The position numbers and the translations under genes were made by a program. This document shows positions 24,121 to 35,587 of a stretch of DNA of 64,000 bases, one piece after another (positions within the stretch are counted from its first letter, which is position 1; each line of letters begins with the position of its first letter). The notes beneath the pieces are model-generated. The model was not told the DNA's origin. It saw nothing but the letters and a program-made list of their open reading frames with translations, and ran no database searches. Origin of the DNA: Gordionus sp. m RMFG-2023 (Eukaryota > Nematomorpha > Gordioida > Chordodea > Parachordodidae); the NCBI RefSeq assembly GCF_954871325.1, contig NC_088777.1, forward strand, positions 25,769,366 through 25,833,365. The letters run 5' to 3'.

Positions 24121-25440
24121 TTATACCTAATATTTAATATTTAAAAAAATTCCCAGGCAAAGTCCAAAGCCATATTAATTATGAAAAATTCTTCCAAGCC
24201 CAATGAAAGATCATAATAATTTTGGTAGTTAAGAACTGAAATAAAATATTTAAATAATCATAATGAATTTAAAAAATACAATCAAAATTCAGATTTTCAT
24301 GGGCCTTGGTTTTTTGATGAGGTCAAGCCCATGTCTGCAAAAAATTTGTTTTGAGCCAATGTCTGACCTATAATTAATAATAAAGAAATTCTCAAGCGTC
24401 CAAGCTCATAATAATTTAGAAAAATTTTCCCCAAGCCCAGCCCAATATAATTTATAAAAATATTTCCCAAGCCCAGCCCAACCCATAATAATTTTATAAA
24501 AAATTTTCTCAAACCTGGCCACCGATAGTAATTTAAATTTTTTTCCAAGCCTGGAGATGGATAAATCTCTAAAAATCATATATATTTTTCAGTCTATTTT
24601 AACCCAGCTCACCCCAACCAAGGTCAACCCATTAAGACTAAGAGTGAATACTATTTTTTTGAATAAAAATATATTTAAATTAGATTTTACCTGAGGGTCA
24701 TTTAAATATTCTGTGTTAAATATTACACCTATGCATAATATTAAAAAAATTCCCAAGCCAGGTCCTCGCACTTGGTTTCCTCAAACCCGCTAAAGACCAT
24801 AATAATTTTGATAGTTGATGACTGACATAATATATAAAAAGTCACAATGCATTTAAAAATACAATCAGAATATGAAAGTTGCATGGGCCTTGGTTGATCA
24901 GGCCTTGCCATGTCTGCAAAATTTCAGACCAATCTATAACCCATATTTAAAATTCAAAAATCTTAAAGCACCTCTATTTTAAATTTTATCCAATATGATT
25001 TCCATCAGATTTTTAAATTTTGATAATTTTAATACATGCTCACAGTATACATTGCAACAATTTTACCTCTTTTACTCTTAAATTTTAATATTTATATAAA
25101 ATTTATTAATAAAGTATATTTAATACCATACACACAAACTAAATAATTACCGTTCAACCCATGGTTTTTTGATCATACCTGGCTATGTCTGCAAAAAAAA
25201 TTTCAGACCAATCTATAACCCATATTTAAAATTAAAAAATCTTAAAGCACATCTATTTTAAATTTTATTCAATACAATTTAAATCACATTTTTAAATTTT
25301 GATATTTCTAATACATGCTCACAGTATACATAACAATTTTACCTCTTTTACTCTTAAATTTTAATATTTATAAAAAATTTATTAATAAAATATATTTAAT
25401 ACCATATACACAAACTAAATAATTATCCTTCAACATCTAT
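24121..25440. repeat. Repeated modules of the Helitron body
   Basis: Blocks with shared order recur near 24121-24400, 24600-24990 and 25150-25440. Shared words include gggccttggtt, atgtctgcaaaa, cagaccaatctataacccat and aatacatgctcacagtata. The pair 24900-25140 and 25165-25430 is the closest match, about 260 bp apart. Several modules also carry caagcccagccca-like strings (24420-24500). No coding potential is seen. Confidence 0.7.
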
Positions 25441-25532
25441 ATAATTAATATTTTAAATCCAATTATGTTCAAATTGGTGCCTGCGTGAAACTTTAATATA
25501 TATATAATTAATATTTTAAATTTATTCATATT

Positions 25533-25602
25533 TTGTTGGTGCATTCGGTAAAGCATATGCCGTTGAAACGCGAGGCTCAAGTTCGATTCTCGTAGAGAGC
25601 AA
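25533..25602 (+). other. tRNA-like sequence (tRNA pseudogene or SINE head)
   Basis: A-box-like TGGTGCATTCGGTA and B-box-like AGTTCGATTCTC lie about 35 bases apart, and a D-stem TGC...GCA can be drawn. The anticodon stem and acceptor stem do not pair well, so this is not a convincing functional tRNA. No SINE tail is evident. Confidence 0.35.
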
Positions 25603-25867
25603 AAAATTAACATTACACTATATAGTCTCCTTAAATTTAAAACACATTAGGCCACTTTCAAACACGACGTTTTTTCAAAGCGATAAATAACAAATTAAGC
25701 TTAATAGATGTGTGCTTCCAAACCAAACGATTTTTTCATGCATACGATTTTGCGATTATTTTAATAACAAACTAGCTTGATTTTTTTTAACGATTAAATG
25801 GCGTCTGATACAATTGAAATGAATAAATAATTTTTTTTAACGTTAATATTCAATAAATGAAATGATT

Positions 25868-26935
25868 TTAGAGGAAATTTTGTATCTGAATTGATAAATT
25901 TTGTAGAAGATCATGATGATTTATGGAACCAATCTAATGATAATTATTCTAATAGATTATTAGTAGATGAATTATGGACTTTATGTGCTAAAAAGTAGAA
26001 CAAGACTTTATATTAAAAATATTGACTATTTTATAATAATAATTTTTAATTAACAGACTTTTTAATTATATACTATTTATTAGTAAGAATGGAATATGAA
26101 TTTTAATAATTTATATCTTTATTTAAATAAAATTATTTTTTATCCTTTAATTTATCAGGTTTGATTAATCCCCAAATGTCTGTAAATTAAAATGGAAGAA
26201 TTTGAGGGATTCTTATTTAAAGGAAAAGAGAAAGAGAGAAGAAGTGCATTCAGGGGATGCTGCAAAAGCTAGCACTCCATGGAAATGGTATGATTCACTA
26301 TCATTTCTTACTACTTCCACCACACCAAGAAAGACACTAAATAATATCACAGATAACATAGAGAATGTAAGACCTGTAAAAAGGGCTAGAGTAACAAAAG
26401 ACCCAATGGAAAGATATTTTGACAAAATGTTAGAAATTGATAATGACCCAGATAGATTATGGTGCCTGTCTTTGCTTGATAATGTAAAGAAGGCAATGAC
26501 ATATAATAATACCTAGACTGACGATTCATTCATTAAAAGTGTACATCAATACAAATCAGCTAGAGACGCCATCTTGGTTACTGTAATAAATATTAAAATT
26601 TTAAACGAGAGCCTAATTTTATATTATATCTGATGCAAACTTTATTAAAGAATTGCCTGATCATCGAGATAATAAGAAAGTAAGTTATCAATTTAATATT
26701 AGTTTTTAACATGAAAATAATTATTATAAAGGTTACCAAAATGGCGAGTCCAGCTGATTTGCTTTTAACCACGCTTAAAAATGCATTTTAATGAATGAAT
26801 CGTCAGTCTAGGTATTATTATAGGTCATTGAAAGAAGGTGCCAAATGAAGTTAAGGACGCCATGAAAATTAATGTGCAAACTCTTATTTATAATTATATA
26901 AATAATATTATAGTAGAAAATGTTGATGTTTAAAT
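25868..26935 (+). pseudogene. MADF/BESS protein of the Harbinger element, broken
   Basis: The first MADF half (ELINFVEDHDDLWNQSNDNY, about 25880-25998) ends at a splice-donor-like GTAG. The second half resumes after 26160 with KLKWKNLRDSYLKEKRKREE and PWKWYDSLSFL, giving the three spaced tryptophans of the MADF fold. A BESS-like motif begins at 26455 (DRLWCLSLLDNVKK) and its second half appears after the MITE at about 26845-26935 (VPNEVKDAMKINVQTLIYNY). In Harbinger elements this second protein helps the transposase bind DNA and enter the nucleus. It is disrupted by the MITE; there is no clear start codon in frame and a frame change is likely at the intron. Confidence 0.85.
26504..26820. mobile_element. 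Palindromic MITE, TA-flanked, inside the MADF gene
   Basis: Inverted termini of about 35 bp (TAATAATACCTAGACTGACG at the left, its reverse complement at the right) are identical. A second inverted block follows inside (AAATCAGCT..GCCAT.TTGG). TA lies on both sides (26502-26503, 26821-26822). The ~317-bp unit can fold into a long hairpin and splits the BESS motif of the Harbinger MADF gene. TA flanks suggest a Tc1/mariner-type origin. Confidence 0.8.
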
Positions 26936-26941
26936 AGTTAT

Positions 26942-27045
26942 GTATTATATACACATACAAAAGTAATTTATTAATTTATATACACATACAAAAGTAATTT
27001 ATTAATTTATATACACATACAAAAGTAATTTATTTATTTAATATA
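26942..27045. repeat. 31-bp tandem repeat, three copies
   Basis: Units built on tatacacatacaaaagtaat start 31 bp apart (acacataca at 26951, 26982, 27013), between the two Harbinger genes. Confidence 0.85.
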
Positions 27046-28331
27046 TAATGATAAAATGTTAAATTGAACATATATTTAAGAATTAAAATAGTCTTTAAAT
27101 AATTCTCTAATTTCTCTTGAATTAGAACTTGAAGCATTTAAAGATCTACTGATCCCTAAATTTTCAGTAATAGGTAAAATATTAGGTGTATATTCTATTT
27201 TATCATAATCAATAATAATATTATGTAAAAGAGTAATTGTAGATATAATTTTATCAGCATTTTCAACTGAACACTCTATAGCTTTAGAAAGTAGGGCAAA
27301 TTTAGCAGTAGCTATGCCAAATGTGCATTCAATGCACATTCTAGCACTACTTAATTTATAATTATAATATTTCTGGGCTGGTATTCTTCGTAGGATAAGG
27401 TTTCATTAGATAATTTTTTAGTGGGAAGGCTAGATCAGCAATAATTACATGTGGAGCAATGATATTATTTGGCATAGGAGGAATATAAAGTGTTTGACTT
27501 TCTAATTCTAAAATAATTAAAAATTATTTATTAACATTAAAAATTTACTTTGATATAAACTACTATTTCTGAAAGTGCCACCATCACTTTGTTTTCCATA
27601 AGATCCTACATCCAGAGTTGGGCAGTACCGCGAATACTTGTATCTAAGATACAAGATCCTTTTGTATCTTGTACTCAGTATCTTATTGACATTTTTAATA
27701 AGATACTAGTATCTGCATCTAAGATCCTTTATTTTGAAAAGAATCTTGTATCTTTTTCATTTTCTTTAAAAAGATACAGATACAGATTCTTTTTAATATT
27801 CTTGTTTAAAACATTTACATATCACACAATTTAACTTTATTTTCTTCGTGAAATCTTGTATTATTTTCTTTATTTTTTCCCGCTATATTTTAAATATATT
27901 GATAACCAAATTAGTTGGAAATGTTATAGGTCACAAAGATAGATAGATTAAAAATAACAACACCAAAACTAAATAAGAGAAGGATATATTTTATATGTAA
28001 TATTTTTTAATTTATAAAATGTTTAACAATCATAGTAGTGAAGATGAAATTATGGAGATGGGTACTCCTGAATCAAATCCGAATCTTAAAATTCTAGATG
28101 GAAAATTTTATAAAATTCATGTGAAAAAGAACAAGGTACAAGATGAATGTCAAAATTGCACAAGTAAAAAAGTTATTCCTTTGTTAAACATATTAAAGTA
28201 TTTTATATTTTTATTTTATAATTATCAACATAATAATACCTATACTTAAGTCCCTCTTAGATAATTGTTATTAAAAAATTTAATAGAAGATGGTTGATTA
28301 CAAATTAAAATCATTTTGGATATATATTTTT

Positions 28332-28840
28332 TAGGGGTGTGTCGATACCACTTTTTGGAGGCCGATCCGATATTCCCGATATTAAATTGATATCGGCCGA
28401 TTACAGATCCGATATCATATCTAATTTTGTATTCTCTAAAGATACCAATGCTTTTAATTTTTAATATACTTTATTAGTATAACATCTATAATTTAACTAT
28501 ATCATAACTTATGTCATTTAAATATATTATAATGATGAGTTATAGTTTATATTCAATTCAATTGCAATTCTAAAAATATATAAAATATTTTTATTATTAA
28601 ATCACTTTTTATAATAAATAATAACATTAATATATATACATAATAAGTAATAAACAATTATATTATGAAATTTGAAATAAATATTTAAAATAATATTTAA
28701 CATTAATATAACGAAGATTTCTTTTTAAAAATACCAATATTTCCAATTTATCAGAGGTCAGCTTGCGGCGAAAATAACTGTCAATATCACCAGCTTCACT
28801 AAAAATAGGTTTATAAACAGAATGCGCAAAAAAAATAACA
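28332..28840 (-). mobile_element. hAT fragment (family TAGGG.TGTG.CGAT) with dimerisation domain
   Basis: A left terminus TAGGGGTGTGTCGATACC is followed by CCGATATC-type palindromes, as in the element at 40999-43383. At about 28725-28835 the minus strand encodes a hAT dimerisation block (SVYKPIFSEAGDIDSYF, then RRKLTSDKLEIL). No right terminus was found. Confidence 0.6.
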
Positions 28841-29107
28841 ATATGGCAGAATATTTATTAATTAATTATTAAACATAATAATTTTCTTTAATGCATTTTA
28901 AATTGATTAAATTTTGTAAATAAATACTGTAACGTAATTTTACTTATATCATAAATAAATAAAAGTAACTAATAAAGTTAAATTCTACCTTATTATAATT
29001 ATTTTATTACGAGCCTTTTAAAATTATCTAATATTTTTATATATCAATCGTAGCTTAAATATTTTCTCTAATAAGAACTTGCTAAAATAATTATATATAA
29101 AATATAT

Positions 29108-29215
29108 TAGGGATGTGCTGATTTTTTTATCGGATCGGATCGGGCCGGTTTCACCCATTTTAAAATATCGGTTATCCGCCAATATTATAAAATTTGATCC
29201 GATATAAAATGGCTT
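29108..29215 (+). mobile_element. hAT terminus, second copy of the same family
   Basis: TAGGGATGTGCTGAT followed by atcggatcggatcgggccgg and other CCGAT/ATCGG motifs. Same orientation as the terminus at 28332. No matching right end is seen, so it is a fragment or one end of a deleted copy. Confidence 0.5.
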
Positions 29216-30877
29216 CTTTAACAAAAATAAAATGTTATAAAATTTTTAAAAAAATTATATATAAAATCATTTATTTTTATAAATAAAATCGAAATCCATT
29301 TTTATGTATATTTTTTTAATAATAATTATGTATTTAATAATTATAATATAAAGTTGTACATTATTATGATATTTTTTATATATAATTAATGATTTTGCAA
29401 GAAATATATAAAAAAAATTTGAAAAGAGATTTAAATGATATTTATATATATGATATTACAAACGCAAGAATTAATAAGTCATATTAGAAAATAAACTAAT
29501 TTAAATAATACATAAAAATCACAAATAAGTAATGATAAATACTTATTAAATATTATGAATAAAATAAAACAAATATATTTTTTTAGAGATGCCATTTAGC
29601 CATATACTCCGAATATAAGCTATATTTAAAACAACACAGAAAATAACCTGCACATTCTAATAAATCATTTGATTTTATTTTTTTTCTTATTTGCAAATTT
29701 TCAACTCCCATTAAATATACTACTCTTCCTTCCCTGTTTAAGCTATGAATGGGCAAAAACTAATATTAAAATTCCTGGTTATTATAATTAATTTATTAAT
29801 AAATATTTTATTAATCATTGCAAATAATTCTTATATGTGTATGCTATGTTCTTCACAAATAAATAATAAAAACTGTATTTTATAAACTATTCTAATTTAA
29901 TTGGTATTTATAATTTAAAAGGATCTTGTATTTAAGATACTCTAATTTAGTAAAAGATACAAGTATCTTTTATCTTGTATCTTTTTGATATTTTGAAAAA
30001 GATACTAGTATCTGTATCTAAGATTCATTTTTTTATAAAGAATCTGTATCTGTATCTAGATTCTTTTTCTGGTGGACCTGCTTAACTCTGCCTACATCTA
30101 TATATATAAATTTGCAATTACTATCTGCTAAGTAACACTATAGATTTGAAAGCTTTATAATTATAAAAAAGGGTTCCAGATTTTGCAGGACTTTTTATTC
30201 TTATGTGCTTACCATCCAATGAGCCAAGACAGTTTGGAAATCCATGTTTTTCAAAATATTCTTGGGCAATCTAAAAATATATTTATATCTAAATTTATAA
30301 TACCTTCTCCCAATGTTCTCTAGTTGGAATTGGCATATGAATATCTATTAAAGTTTTCCATATAGCATCACATACCTCTGGAATGATAGTAGCAATGCAA
30401 CTTTTGCTTATTCTGCTACTATAAGATAATTGTGAATAATTAAGGCCCGTTCTTAAGTATCTTAAATGGTTTGTATATATATTAATAACTAAATATATTA
30501 CCTTAAAGTAACAAATAATCTCTTTTCAGGAGATATTGTTGTTTTTGCATTTGTTTGTTTATGTATAATTTTAGTTTCAATTTTGTTAAGTATATAATAG
30601 AAAACATTCCTAGATAATCCAAGATAGTGAAAGAATTGCGAATCATTTAAATTCTCATTTAAATTGATATAGATCATATACAGATCTCTTTCTTTATAAA
30701 TTATACTTACTTTTCGTTTTTTTTATAATGTCTCATAATAAAATATCTAGTTATAAGATTCATTTTTAAAAAATCAGCTGTAAAATATAAATCGTTGCTG
30801 TTTGGAAGTAAAAAATATTGCGAAAAACGTGCCTCGGAAAACGTTTTGAAAAAACGTCGTGTTTGGAAGTGGCCTTA

Positions 30878-31840
30878 AGGATACGAAAACGATCGTCTTA
30901 TGATTATGTAGATTATATATATTAGAAGAGTAATTATTAGTTCAAATAAACAAATAATGGTATAAATTGTTTATGAAAAGTTATTGGAAAATTTTATTGT
31001 GTTAATTTGTGATAAATAAAAATCAAATAAATATTAACACATTAAACCAAAAATCCCATCTAAATATCGACATAAACAAGATCGTATAATGCAAATAATA
31101 TCGATAACAACACCTGCAGGATAAATATTTTGTTAATCAACAACTAATACCGCGCATGTACACAATCGTGTAACCAATAATCAAATCGCCGTATCACCAC
31201 AAATATCTATGTCTGATAACGTAAAAGATGATTATTAAGATAACAACAACAAATCTATGACTGCTATTATAAAAAACGCGAAAAAAGAGGAGCAACGTTA
31301 ATCGACTCATTGATTCAACTGTTACCATACTGCGATAAATATTATTGAAGAAAAGAGAGCATATGAAATTATGCAGAAAAAACTTAAATTTAATTCTTGG
31401 ATTATATGTAAAACATTTTGAATTTTTGTACGCTGGTTATTTTTTATATATATTTTTTTTTATATTTATTTTTTTGGGTTTTATTGATTTTTTTATGTAT
31501 AATGTTTTGAAGTATATTTTTGTTATATATGTGAGTAAGACAAATCATCTTTTTTGTTAAAAAAATTATGAATATATATTTTTTTCCCTCTGTGATTTTG
31601 TTCGCTAACAACATTAAAAATAAAGTCCAAAAAGTTGTGTCTATACATTTAACTAAGTAAAATTAAATAAAAGGAAAGTTCATTAACCCAGGTCCTGAAA
31701 GTGAGATGTGCAACCTCCGTGGGAGCGTATCCACATAGACTTTTTTTAATTTGAAAATCAGATATATAAACTCGTGAGATGCGTACTCTAAATGGGTGGA
31801 GTACGATGCAGTAAGGGGGTTAACGACATAAATAGTAAAA
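30878..31840. other. Interval without recognised gene
   Basis: AT-rich DNA. A T-rich frame of 71 codons at 31345-31560 is low complexity and not convincing. No terminal repeats or RNA gene seen. Confidence 0.5.
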
Positions 31841-32151
31841 AATCTATGACCAGGTTCGGGGTATTGCGAACAATTGTATCAGATGGAGGTTCAGCTCTTA
31901 TTAGCAGACAGTTTGAGAAATTTTAGCGAGAAACCGGTGTGAAACATATTTTAGCACCGCCGTATCATCCGAGTTTCTATTGGGCAAGCAGAGAGGATGG
32001 TAGTGGTGGTCAAAAATTGGTTACGAAAATCAAAATATGGGGGATGTCAAATTTGGATTAGTGTTGTTAAAAAGTCGAGTTCTTACGACTTGCGACTCGA
32101 GTCGTAGTCGTAAAAAACGGCTCCGACTCAAGCCGATCAAGGAGCCGCATG

Positions 32152-32268
32152 AGTCGGCTCACTTAGTCGGCTCGCTTAGTCGGCTCACTTAGTCGGCTCA
32201 CTTAGTCAGCTCGCTTAGTCGGCTCGCTTAGTCGGCTCGCTTAGTCGGCTCACTTAGTGGGCTCAGAG
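32152..32268 (+). repeat. 13-bp minisatellite, left arm of satellite hAT
   Basis: Nine units of agtcggctcactt or agtcggctcgctt in a row. Confidence 0.95.
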
Positions 32269-32831
32269 GGTAGCTTGAGTTTATTTTAAATTTAGAGCCA
32301 AAAATTATTTTTATGTTATTGAGAAATTTTAAATAATAATGTAGAATTTTATTTATTTATTTTTAGTAAAATAATTTATTTTATTTATATTTTATTTAAT
32401 GCAAATAATATGTTTTGATTTGATTATAAAAAAATGGATTTATTTATTTGATTTTTTTTTAAATAAAAAAAATTAATATTTTTGAGCTAAAAATTTTAAG
32501 CAAAAAATATTTTTGAAACATATTTTGCTTATTTTTTGAAGAAATTTTATTCTTTTGTTTTATCATAAAATTTTATTCTTTTTTTAATTATATCATAAAT
32601 AAATAATCTTTTAGGTCAAATCTTCTATAGTTTTTTTATATTATTTTTATAAATATATCTATATTTTAAGTTTATTATTAGAGGTGGCTTTTTCTAAATA
32701 TTTTTTTAATAAATATATTTATATTTTAAGAATATTAAAAGAGGTGGTTTTTCTTTTTCTAAATAATTTTTTTTTAAAATATATCTATATTTTAAGTATA
32801 TTAAAAGAGGTGGTTTTTCTAAATTATTTTT

Positions 32832-34975
32832 TTATTAATATTTATGTCAAACTTTTTTTAATGCGACAATTGTCATATGCGTTATTTTTTAAGATTTTTG
32901 AAATTTTTGGACACAAAAGGGTAATAATATAATTTTTATTGTAAAGATATTATATTATAAATTCAATGAAGATGTTCCCTGGAAAAATGATAATTATCAT
33001 AATATGTAGGTATATTTTTGAACATATAAGATTTTTTTGTGACGCTAATGGGCAAAAATATGTTTCTTTAACAGGTAAAATTTAATGTAGATGTACCCTA
33101 GATAAATGACAATTGTCATAATCATTGTTTTTAAAGTTTTTTAAATTTTTTTGACGTAAATAGGCTAAAATAAACATTGCTAACATGTCTAAATAAAACT
33201 TTAGTGAAGATGTACCCTAGATGACAATTGTCATAATCGTTGTTTTTAAAGTTTTTCGAATTTTTTTGACGTAAATGGGCTAAAATAAACATTGCTAACA
33301 TGTTTAAATAAAATTTTAGTGAAGGTGTACCTTAGATAAGTGACAATTGTCATAATCGTTGTTTTTAAAGTTTTTCGAATTTTTTTGACGTAAATGGGCT
33401 AAAATAAGCTTTGCTAACATGTTTAAATAAAATTTTAGTGAAGATGTACGATAGATAAGTGACAATTGTCATAATCGTTGTTTTTAAAGTTTTTCGAATT
33501 TTTTTGACGTAAATGGGCTAAAATAAGCATTGCTAACATGTTTAAATAATATTTCAGTGGAGATGTACCCTAGATAAGTGACAATTGTCATAATCGTTGT
33601 TTTTAAAGTTTTTCGAATTTTTTTGACGTAAATGGGCTAAAATAAGCATTGCTAACATGTTTAAATAATATTTTAGTGGAGATGTACCCTAGATAAGTGA
33701 CAATTGTCATAATCGTTGTTTTTAAAGTTTTTCGAATTTTTTTGACGTAAATGGGCTAAAATAAGCATTGCTAACATGTTTAAATAAAATTAAGTGAAGA
33801 TGTACCCTAGATAAGTGACAATTGTCATAATCGTTGTTTTTAAAGTTTTTCGAATTTTTTTGACGTAAATGGGCTTAAATAAGCATTGCTAACATGTTTA
33901 AATAATATTTTAGTGGAGATGTACCATAGATAAGTGACAATTGTCATAATCGTTGTTTTTAAAGTTTTTCGAATTTTTTTTACGTAAATGGGCTAAAATA
34001 AGCATTGCGATGTACGATAGATAAGTGACAATTGTCATAATCGTTGTTTTTATAGTTTTTCGAATTTTTTTGACGTAAATGGGCTAAAATAAGCTTTGCT
34101 AACATGTTTAAATAAAATTTTAGTGAAGATGTACGATAGATAAGTGACAATTGTCATAATCGTTGTTTTTAAAGTTTTTCGAATTTTTTTTACGTAAATG
34201 GGTTAAAATAAGCATTGCGATGTACGATAGATAAGTGACAATTGTCATAATCGTTGTTTTTATAGTTTTTCGATGTTTTTTGACGTAAATGGGCTAAAAT
34301 AAGCTTTGCTAACATGTTTAAATAAAATTTTAGTGAAGATGTACGATAGATAAGTGACAATTGTCATAATCGTTGTTTTTAAAGTTTTTCGAATTTTTTT
34401 GACGTAAATGGGCTAAAATATAAGCATTGCTAACATGTTTAAATAAAATTTTAGTGAAGATGTACCATAGATAAGTGACAATTGTCATAATCGTTGTTTT
34501 TAAAGTTTTCCGAATTTTTTTGACGTAAATGGGCTAAAATAAGCATTGCTAACATGTTTAAATAAAATTTTAATGGAGATGTACCATAGATAAGTGACAA
34601 TTGTCATAATCGTTGTTTTTAAAGTTTTTCGAATTTTTTTGACGTAATTGGGCTAAAATAAGCATAGCTAACATGTTTAAATAAAAATTTAGTGAAGATG
34701 TACTAAGAAAATCATAATATTTTTTAAATTTTTGTCAATTTTTCTTTAACTTTTATTTATTTTAGTTATTCTTTTTTAATTAATTTCTATTTTTTATTAA
34801 TATTTATGTCAAACATTTTTTTAATGCGACAATTGTCATATGCGTTATTTTTTAAGATTTTTGAAATTTTTGGACACAAAAGGGTCATAATATAATTTAT
34901 ATTGTAAAGATATTATATTATAAATTCAATGAAGATGTTCCCTGAAAAAGTGACAATTGTCTCGTTATTTTTAGA
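32832..34975. repeat. 119-bp satellite array 1, with flanking diverged units
   Basis: Core units are centred on gacaattgtc at 33342, 33461, 33580, 33699, 33817, 33936, 34027, 34146, 34237, 34356, 34477 and 34596; spacing is 119 except two 91-bp units. Two diverged units with a shared 170-bp sequence (atttatgtcaaac...gaagatgttccct) bracket the core as direct repeats, at about 32832-33000 and 34799-34950. No open frame. Confidence 0.95.
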
Positions 34976-35431
34976 GTTTTTACGCAAATGGGCATAAATA
35001 TAGATTGCTAACATGTTAAATTAAAAATTATGAAAATGTACCCTAAATAAATTCTAATGACAATTGTCATAATCGTTATTTTTATTTTCAAGTTAAAAAT
35101 TTATTAAAAAAATCAACAAAATATGTTTCAAAATTTTTGTTCAAAAATTATTTTTTGCTTAAAATTTTTAGCTCGAAAATATGAATTTTTTTTTATTTAA
35201 AAAAAATCAAATAAATAAATCCATTTTATTTTAAGATCAAAACATATTTGAAATAAAATTTAAAAAAATTTTTTGTTTGCTAATAATAAAATATTATTCT
35301 TAACATTAAATATAAATAAAATAAATTATTTCACTAAAAATAAATAAATAAAATTCTACATTATTATTTAAAATATCTAATAACATAAAAATAAATTTTG
35401 ACTCTAAATTTAAATTAAACTCAAGCTAACC

Positions 35432-35587
35432 TCTGAGTCCACTAAGTGAGCCGACTAAGCGAGCCGACTAAGTGAACCGACTAAGCTAGCCGACTAAGTG
35501 AGCCGACTAAGCGAGCCGACTAAGTGAGCCGACTAAGTGAGCCGACTAAGCGAGCCGACTAAGTGAGCCGACTAAATGAGTTGACTA
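35432..35587 (-). repeat. 13-bp minisatellite, right arm of satellite hAT
   Basis: About twelve units of aagtgagccgact and aagcgagccgact, the reverse complement of the left-arm minisatellite. Confidence 0.95.

Larger units (their letters stand above)
16704..25530 (-). mobile_element. Helitron, minus orientation, carrying a Gypsy insertion
   Basis: The 3' end is well marked. Read on the minus strand, the hairpin CCCGTCA-TTTA-TGACGGG (16715-16732) is followed by CTATCTA and CTAG ending at 16704, then T. The body resumes after the Gypsy target duplication at 24120 and consists of related modules up to about 25440. The 5' boundary is uncertain; an AT-rich stretch near 25490-25525 resembles Helitron starts but no clean TC end is visible. 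No Rep/helicase gene was found, so this is a non-autonomous copy. Confidence 0.55.
27613..30090 (+). mobile_element. hAT transposon (family CAGAGTTGGGCAGTA)
   Basis: Begins CAGAGTTGGGCAGTA and ends CTTAACTCTG. Exact 8-bp duplications CCTACATC lie at 27605-27612 and 30091-30098. Both subterminal regions are packed with GTATCTT/AAGATAC motifs (27640-27790 and 29920-30065), a usual place for hAT transposase binding. A short frame at 28019-28249 may be the N-terminal zinc-finger exon. Pieces of another hAT family (28332-28840, 29108-29215) lie inside. Inserted in the Harbinger transposase gene. Confidence 0.93.
27079..30730 (-). pseudogene. Harbinger DDE transposase, spliced, split by a hAT
   Basis: Minus-strand exons in order: about 30500-30720 (FFHYLGLSRNVFYYIL), 30302-30465 (CIATIIPEVCDAIW), 30105-30270 with the first catalytic Asp in FPNCLGSLDGKHIRI and KSGTLFYNYKAFKSIVLL, then, after the hAT, 27540-27604 with GSYGKQSDGGTF, 27385-27490 (AFPLKNYLMKPYP), and the final exon at 27079-27340 with the Glu in CIECTFGIATAKF. 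The hAT target duplication covers the codons of the second catalytic Asp (DVG). Apart from the hAT the DDE core looks surprisingly well kept; intron boundaries are approximate. Confidence 0.88.
25650..30874. mobile_element. PIF/Harbinger transposon with two genes, interrupted
   Basis: Terminal inverted repeats of about 30 bp with one mismatch, starting GGCCACTTTCAAACACGACG at the left, with TTA on both sides (25647-25649 and 30875-30877), the 3-bp duplication typical of this superfamily. It holds the expected two genes: a MADF/Myb-like protein on the plus strand and a DDE transposase on the minus strand, converging. A palindromic MITE (26504-26820) and a hAT (27613-30090) have inserted since. 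Both genes are damaged. Confidence 0.95.

Noticed and set aside
25533-25602. Functional tRNA gene
   Set aside because: Pol III boxes can be drawn, but the anticodon and acceptor stems do not pair well enough.
31345-31560. T-rich frame resembling a membrane protein
   Set aside because: Its hydrophobicity comes from poly-T DNA; no conserved motif, start context or neighbour supports a gene.
32684-32932. Frame of 82 codons in the satellite hAT
   Set aside because: Internal repeats and poly-T produce it; it lies in a repetitive non-coding arm.
33020-34720. Regular array considered as CRISPR
   Set aside because: Whole 119-bp units are repeated with no unique spacers, in a eukaryotic setting; it is a satellite.
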